From positions 1-17,314 of the forward strand of contig JADGCD010000019.1 in assembly GCA_015229165.1 (NCBI GenBank): a stretch of 17,314 bases of DNA, read 5' to 3'. The notes beneath the pieces are model-generated. The model did no database searches, had not been told where the DNA came from, and saw only the letters and a list, made by a program, of their open reading frames with translations. Position numbers and translations under genes: made by a program. Source of the stretch: Nitrospinota bacterium. Its GTDB lineage: Bacteria > Nitrospinota_A > UBA7883 > JADGGD01. How positions within the stretch are numbered: position 1 is the stretch's first letter; every line of letters starts with the position of its first letter. Shown one piece after another: positions 13,022 to 17,314 of the stretch.

Positions 13022-14257
13022 TCACGTCGAACTTGTTCGCGGCGGTCCGTTGGGCGTGGACCTGTCATCCGACGAGGTTTCATGAAACCACGAGGCCATA
13101 TCATTCAGCGAGAGGGGTTTGGCATAGTAGTATCCCTGCCCGATATCGCACCCCGCTTCACGCAAGGCATCCGAAATCTCAGCCGTCTCCACCCCCTCGG
13201 CCACCACATGCAATCCGAGATCGTGCCCCAGACTGATAGAATTCTCCACAATCGCCCGCGCCTTTCTGCTTTGGAAATAGGCGCCGACGAACGACTGGTC
13301 GATCTTGAGTTCGGTGATCGGCAACCGCGCCAGTTGCTCGTACATGGCAGAGCCGATGCCGAAATCGTCGATCGACATTTTGAATCCCTTCATGCGGAAC
13401 CGGGCGATGATATCCAGCGAGAGCCGCATATTCTTCATGACCCCTGTTTCGGTGATCTCCACAATGATCCGGGCCGGATCGACATTCAGGTTTCGTATGC
13501 GCTCGTGAAGCGTGTCCGGAAACGCGAGGTCAGAGAGCGAATGGTGCGATATGTTTACCGACAGGGTCGCGCCGGGACTCCACCCGTCCAAGGTATTAAG
13601 CTCGACGATGCCACGATCCAGCAACGCCCAGGTGAGCCGGTCGATGAGGTCATACCCCTCCGCCGACTCGATGAAATGGAGGGGGGGAACCATCCCGCGC
13701 GTCGGGCTCTCCCATCGGGCGAGCGCCTCGAACCCGACCACCCCACCCGTCTGAAGATGGATCTGGGGCTGATAATGGTAGAGAAACTCCCGCCGCTCGA
13801 TCCCCCCGGCGATCTCGTCATAGGCGCTCGGCGCGGGCGCCGCTTGCTGCGAGCGGCGCGGCCCCGGCGCCGCTTGAGCGGCCTCCAACGTCTGGGCGAG
13901 CTGGCCGACGCGGAACGGTTTGGACAGGTGGCCGATCACGTTCAGACCATGCGCCACGGCCAACTCCCGGGCGGTGTTGAGGACGGCGTCGTCGTATCCG
14001 CTCATCAGGACCAGCTTTGGCGTCTGCGGCAGTCCGCCAAGATAGCGCATGATCTCCACGCCGTCGCGGCCCGGCATCATCAGATCAAGCACGAGGACAT
14101 CGAAGACGCCATTGTCGTACGTCGCCTCGAACCCCGTGGGATCGCTTAGGGTCACCACCTCGTACCCCGCCCCCATGGCCACCTCGGCCACCAGTTCGAC
14201 CATCGAAGGCTCGTCATCGACCACCAGCAGACGCCGTGGCGTATCTGGAGCGCTCAT
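13022..14257 (-). CDS. Response regulator with EAL cyclic-di-GMP phosphodiesterase output (REC-EAL)
   Basis: A 411-residue cytosolic protein. The receiver (about 8-125) has acidic D14-D15, phospho-acceptor D58 in LVLDLMMPG and K113 in LSKPF. A Pro/Ala-rich linker precedes the EAL domain (about 147-395). Catalytic residues are all present: E177 (FEALARW), N235 (SVNIS), E260 (ITET), D287-D288 (IDDFG), K308 (LKIDQSF), E344/E347 (AEGVET) and Q364 (GQGYYYAKP). It should therefore hydrolyse c-di-GMP to pGpG, controlled by phosphorylation of its receiver. The gene overlaps the upstream hybrid kinase by 4 bp (ATGA), so that kinase is the probable phosphodonor and translation is coupled. The predicted output is lower c-di-GMP, favouring motility over biofilm. 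The tail after the EAL domain (about 25 residues) is Ser/Pro-rich and unstructured. Confidence 0.95.
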   Translation of the reverse strand: MSAPDTPRRLLVVDDEPSMVELVAEVAMGAGYEVVTLSDPTGFEATYDNGVFDVLVLDLMMPGRDGVEIMRYLGGLPQTPKLVLMSGYDDAVLNTARELAVAHGLNVIGHLSKPFRVGQLAQTLEAAQAAPGPRRSQQAAPAPSAYDEIAGGIERREFLYHYQPQIHLQTGGVVGFEALARWESPTRGMVPPLHFIESAEGYDLIDRLTWALLDRGIVELNTLDGWSPGATLSVNISHHSLSDLAFPDTLHERIRNLNVDPARIIVEITETGVMKNMRLSLDIIARFRMKGFKMSIDDFGIGSAMYEQLARLPITELKIDQSFVGAYFQSRKARAIVENSISLGHDLGLHVVAEGVETAEISDALREAGCDIGQGYYYAKPLSLNDMASWFHETSSDDRSTPNGPPRTSST

Positions 14258-16923
14258 GAATTCTCTCCCTTCCTGAAAGATTCCGGGGGATCGTCCAAAG
14301 TAGCCCGGATCGCCCGCGCCAACTCTTCCCGCCGGTACGGCTTGGCTACTAGGCGGGCCCGCAGCGATCCGCCGCTTTTCGCCTTCAGGGCGGCGTCTGA
14401 AAAACCGGAGGTGTAGACGAAGCGGATGGCCGGACGCTTTTCGGCCACCTGCCGGTGAAGCTTCATCCCGTCCATCCCCCCGGGCATAACGATGTCGGTC
14501 AGCACGAGCGCGAATCCCCCGTCGGCGAAAAGCGTTTGCAGCGCCTCCTCGCCGCTTCGCGCATACCGGGTAACATAGCCGAGATCGGAGAGGTAGGTCA
14601 TCGCCACCTCCGCCAGATCTTCCTCGTCGTCCACGACCAGAATGCGCTCATGCCCTCCGACCAAAGCTTGCGGCGCATCCTGTTCACGCGGGGCGACCGT
14701 GAGGTCCGTGATAATCGGAAGGTAAATGTGAAAGGAGGTGCCGAATCCCGGCTCACTGTATACCTTGATATGGCCGCCCGACTGCTTGATGAAACCGTGC
14801 GCCATGGCAAGCCCGAGACCGGTGCCTTTTCCCTTTTCCTTTGTGGTGAAGAACGGCTCGAAAGCATGCGCCAGAACCTCCGGCGTCATCCCGGAACCGG
14901 TGTCGGACACGGAAATCTTCAGGTATCGGCCAGGATTGAAACCGCCGCCGTTGATCCTGACATACCGCTCGTCCAGCGTGTCGATCCCCAGTTCGACCGT
15001 CAGGGTTCCTCCATGGGGCATGGCGTCCCGGGCGTTGATGGCCAGGTTGAGGATCACGTTCTCGAACTCGCCCGGATCGAGGAGCGTCACGTCCTTCAGG
15101 GGGGGGATATTCATAATGAGCGCAAGATCCCCCTTGAGAATCCGCTCAATCAGCGGTCGGGTCTCGTTCAGAACCTCGCTCAGACAGACCGCCGCCGGAG
15201 AGAGGGGCTGTTTTCGCGCGAACGCCAGCAGCCGTTTGGTCAGGTTGGCGCCGTTCAACGCCGCGCGCAACGCGGCGTCGATGCGCTTTTTGACGACCGG
15301 ATCGTCCTTTGCGGCTAGCTGCATGAGGTCCAGATTGCCGATGATAATTCCCAGCAGGTTGTTGAAATCGTGGGCGACCCCTCCCGTCAACTGGCCGATG
15401 GCTTCCATCTTCTGAACCTGCTGGACCCACTGCTCCATCTGGACCTGCTCGGTGACGTCCCTCACAAAGCAGATATCGTCCCGCGTCCCCTCATATTCGC
15501 TGGCGCTCATGGTGACCGAGACCAGAATCTTCGATCCGTCCTTTCGCGCCATCTCCAAACGACGCTCCGTGGTTTGGGTCCCGGGGGATACGGACGACTC
15601 CCGGGCGATCCGGGCGCGCCACTCGCCCGCCTCCTCGCCCAACGCCTCCCACGCCAGATCCCGCATGCCGTCGGGGGGATAGCCGAGCATCTCCTCAGCC
15701 CGCCGGTTCGCATAGCGAACGCGCCCCGTTCCTTCGATGACAAAAATGCCGTCCGGCGCTGTCGCGACCAGCGTCTCGAACCGCTGCTCCTGTATGGTCA
15801 ACGCCTCCTGGATCTGGCCGCGGGCCGCATGCTCCTCCGAGAGAGCGACTGTACGCTTCTCCAGCAGACGCTTCAGATTTTCCTGCAACCGCGCCCGCGC
15901 CAGCGCCACGGTGACCTGGTGACCGACGGTCAGAAGGGCGTCGCGATCCTCATCGGGCAGCCGTCCGTCACCTGGTCCGATCAGGCACAGAACCCCCACA
16001 CGACCGTCACCGGACCGGAGCGGGATGAAGGCGTGAAACCGGGGCCCCTGCGTGTCTGGGTTTACGGTCAGCCGATCACAGCGCCGGTTGAGCGCCCTCT
16101 CCTCGTCCGAAGCGTCGCTTTCGTGGCAGACGCACCGGTTCTCCTCCGCCCCTTCGCCCCGAAGGGGCTCCGGCAGGTTGCGGGAGGCCACCATCCGCCA
16201 GTCCCCCCGATGATCGACGAGGCTGATCCATCCTCCTTGAACGCCGGGCAGATCGAGCGCCAGCTCCATGGCGTTTTCGGCCACATCCATTTCGCTGGTG
16301 GCGTGGTTGAGCCCCTCGGCGATTTTGAACAGGCTGGTAAGTTGCAGATTGCGCCGCTCCAGCGCCTCCTGCCGCTCCCGCAATTCGGTGTTCAGCTCCA
16401 CCGACTGCTCGTAGGTCGAAATCAGCAGGTCGAGAATCTGTTGGCGCTCGCTGTTGATGAAGTAGCGTCGCCCTTGAAGCTCGATCTCCAGACCGGCGCT
16501 CACCCGTTCGCCGCGCCGCATCTCGGTGGCGTGGAGCATATAGGCGACCCGGTCCATCAGATACTGCGCCCGGTAAGGCTTCTGGATGAAATTGTCCGCC
16601 CCCACCTCCAGACCGCGGGCGATGTCCGACGGGTCGGACAGGTGGGTGAGCAGGATCACCGGCACGGATCGAAGGGCGGGATCTTCCTTGAGCGCGCGGC
16701 AGAGGGCGTAGCCGTCCATCTGGGGCATCACGATGTCGGTAATGACCAGGGAGGGACGTTGTCGCCGGGCCTCGGCCAGCGCCTTCAGTCCGTCGCCCAC
16801 CACCCGCACCGACCATCCCGCCTGCTCCAGAACGGCCTGAATCTTTGCGGCCTGGGTCTGGCTGTCTTCCGCCACCAGGATGTCGAAGGCGGGGGCCGTC
16901 ACAACATCTTCATCGCCCAACAT
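14254..16923 (-). CDS. Cytosolic hybrid histidine kinase: REC-GAF-PAS-HisKA-HATPase-REC
   Basis: I chose the ATG at 16923 (889 residues). AAAGGAG lies 8 bases upstream, while the in-frame start at 16959 has no such site. REC1 (about 12-130) has D63 in ITDIVMPQMDG and K115. A coiled coil (about 160-200) follows, then a GAF-like domain (about 200-340) with a Cys-rich insert RCVCHES...NRRC. A second coiled coil leads to PAS (about 380-495: FETLVATAPDGIFVIE, YANRRAEEMLGY). HisKA has H518 in GGVAHDFNNLL. HATPase_c has INARDAMPHGG, DTGSG, and GKGTGLGLAMAHG. REC2 (about 758-875) has D810 in LTDIVMPGGMDG and K861. No transmembrane segment is seen, so it senses a cytosolic cue or receives phosphate through REC1. 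It overlaps cheB upstream (14 bp) and REC-EAL downstream (4 bp). With three acidic receivers in the operon, a phosphorelay to the EAL protein is likely. Confidence 0.93.
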   Translation of the reverse strand: MLGDEDVVTAPAFDILVAEDSQTQAAKIQAVLEQAGWSVRVVGDGLKALAEARRQRPSLVITDIVMPQMDGYALCRALKEDPALRSVPVILLTHLSDPSDIARGLEVGADNFIQKPYRAQYLMDRVAYMLHATEMRRGERVSAGLEIELQGRRYFINSERQQILDLLISTYEQSVELNTELRERQEALERRNLQLTSLFKIAEGLNHATSEMDVAENAMELALDLPGVQGGWISLVDHRGDWRMVASRNLPEPLRGEGAEENRCVCHESDASDEERALNRRCDRLTVNPDTQGPRFHAFIPLRSGDGRVGVLCLIGPGDGRLPDEDRDALLTVGHQVTVALARARLQENLKRLLEKRTVALSEEHAARGQIQEALTIQEQRFETLVATAPDGIFVIEGTGRVRYANRRAEEMLGYPPDGMRDLAWEALGEEAGEWRARIARESSVSPGTQTTERRLEMARKDGSKILVSVTMSASEYEGTRDDICFVRDVTEQVQMEQWVQQVQKMEAIGQLTGGVAHDFNNLLGIIIGNLDLMQLAAKDDPVVKKRIDAALRAALNGANLTKRLLAFARKQPLSPAAVCLSEVLNETRPLIERILKGDLALIMNIPPLKDVTLLDPGEFENVILNLAINARDAMPHGGTLTVELGIDTLDERYVRINGGGFNPGRYLKISVSDTGSGMTPEVLAHAFEPFFTTKEKGKGTGLGLAMAHGFIKQSGGHIKVYSEPGFGTSFHIYLPIITDLTVAPREQDAPQALVGGHERILVVDDEEDLAEVAMTYLSDLGYVTRYARSGEEALQTLFADGGFALVLTDIVMPGGMDGMKLHRQVAEKRPAIRFVYTSGFSDAALKAKSGGSLRARLVAKPYRREELARAIRATLDDPPESFRKGENS

Positions 16924-17314
16924 GATGTTCGCTCCTTTCACCGTCGTTCGCGCCGACAAGGCCCGGCAACTCCCGACCGATCATCGGTGGGGACAGAATC
17001 TTCATCGCCGCCCCCAGCCGGATGGCGGCCTGGGGCATGCCGTAGACTATCGAGCTCTCCTCGTCCTGGCAGATGGTGGTCGCCCCCCGCTCCCGCATCG
17101 CCAAGAGCCCGACGGCGCCGTCTTCCCCCATCCCGGTCAGGAGGATCCCTACCGCATCGGGACCATACGCGCGCGCCACCGATTCAAACAGCAGTGTCAC
17201 CGAAGGGGAGTAACCGGCGCCCGCATCGGCAGGCCGTAGCGAAAGAATTCCTCTGGCGGCCAGCGTCATCTGAAAGCCGGCGGGGGCCACATACACGGTC
17301 CCGGGGGCCAACAG
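16910..17314 (-). CDS. cheB: CheB-type protein-glutamate methylesterase, C-terminal part (partial at the right edge)
   Basis: About 134 codons of the C-terminal CheB methylesterase domain run in from the right edge. Family features are APGTVYVAPAGFQM, PSVTLLFESVARAYG, the catalytic-Asp motif LLTGMGEDGAVGLLAM, ATTICQDEESSIVYGMPQAA and the final ILSPPMIGREL. CheB removes methyl groups from (or deamidates) chemoreceptors. The nucleophilic Ser and the His lie upstream of the window, as would any receiver domain, so whether this is classic CheB or a CheB domain in a CheB-CheR fusion is not visible. The frame at the edge reads Leu-Leu-Ala-Pro and shows no start codon of its own. The gene overlaps the hybrid kinase by 14 bp, so this signalling operon has a chemotaxis-like input. 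The C-terminus ends in a charged tail (DGERSEHHVGR). Confidence 0.9.
   Translation of the reverse strand: MLAPGTVYVAPAGFQMTLAARGILSLRPADAGAGYSPSVTLLFESVARAYGPDAVGILLTGMGEDGAVGLLAMRERGATTICQDEESSIVYGMPQAAIRLGAAMKILSPPMIGRELPGLVGANDGERSEHHVGR

Noticed and set aside
16100..16150. Possible c-type heme site in the hybrid kinase
   Set aside because: The motif reads C-V-C-H, not C-x-x-C-H, and the protein has no signal peptide, so a covalent heme is very unlikely.

Overview
The window is GC-rich, densely packed DNA from a Gram-negative bacterium. It holds lipoproteins with lipobox cysteines, an outer-membrane beta-barrel, periplasmic sensors and classic sigma70-type promoters. The mix of a bacteriohemerythrin, large hybrid histidine kinases, a CheB-type methylesterase and TlpA- and YtkA-like envelope proteins fits an environmental proteobacterium or a member of Desulfobacterota. 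I cannot fix the lineage from sequence alone.

Layout. (1) 1-2816, minus strand: an operon running glycolate/lactate-type FAD oxidase, purE, and a DHH-family phosphoesterase cut by the left edge, with a candidate extended -10 promoter near 2870. (2) 2921-4859, minus: a large secreted lipoprotein of unknown function with a clear intrinsic terminator. (3) 4860-5241: an AT-richer gene-free stretch. (4) 5242-5897, minus: a decayed locus in which the 3' part of a SAM hydrolase (SAM hydroxide adenosyltransferase) gene is joined to the left end of an IS3-like element (terminal repeat plus frameshifted start of orfA), directly beside tRNA-Asp(GTC). (5) 6119-9780, plus: bacteriohemerythrin, a YfiR-family periplasmic protein, a CHASE8-like/HAMP hybrid histidine kinase overlapping it by 4 bp, and a histidine phosphatase ending at a run of 14 G. 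(6) 9777-12774, plus: a strong promoter followed by four envelope genes: a Cys-rich secreted protein, a Met-rich YtkA/FixH-like lipoprotein, a beta-barrel with an N-terminal Cys-Cys-Gly motif, and a thioredoxin-fold lipoprotein. (7) 12846-12921: tRNA-Ala(GGC) with its own promoter. (8) 13022-17314, minus: a signalling operon of cheB (cut by the right edge), a REC-GAF-PAS-kinase-REC hybrid, and a REC-EAL cyclic-di-GMP phosphodiesterase, all overlapping by a few bases.

How the genes may work together. Two signalling modules dominate. In the first, a YfiR homologue is paired with a membrane histidine kinase whose sensor resembles that of YfiN, instead of with the usual diguanylate cyclase. In the second, CheB, a hybrid kinase and a REC-EAL protein form an apparent phosphorelay ending in cyclic-di-GMP breakdown. 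The four-gene envelope operon is the least explained unit. Its Met, Cys and thioredoxin features point to periplasmic metal (perhaps copper) or thiol handling, which is inference only.

The most notable sequence-level oddities are the poly-G tract, which as written fuses a cytosolic phosphatase to a secreted protein across a promoter, and the IS/SAM-hydrolase chimera.
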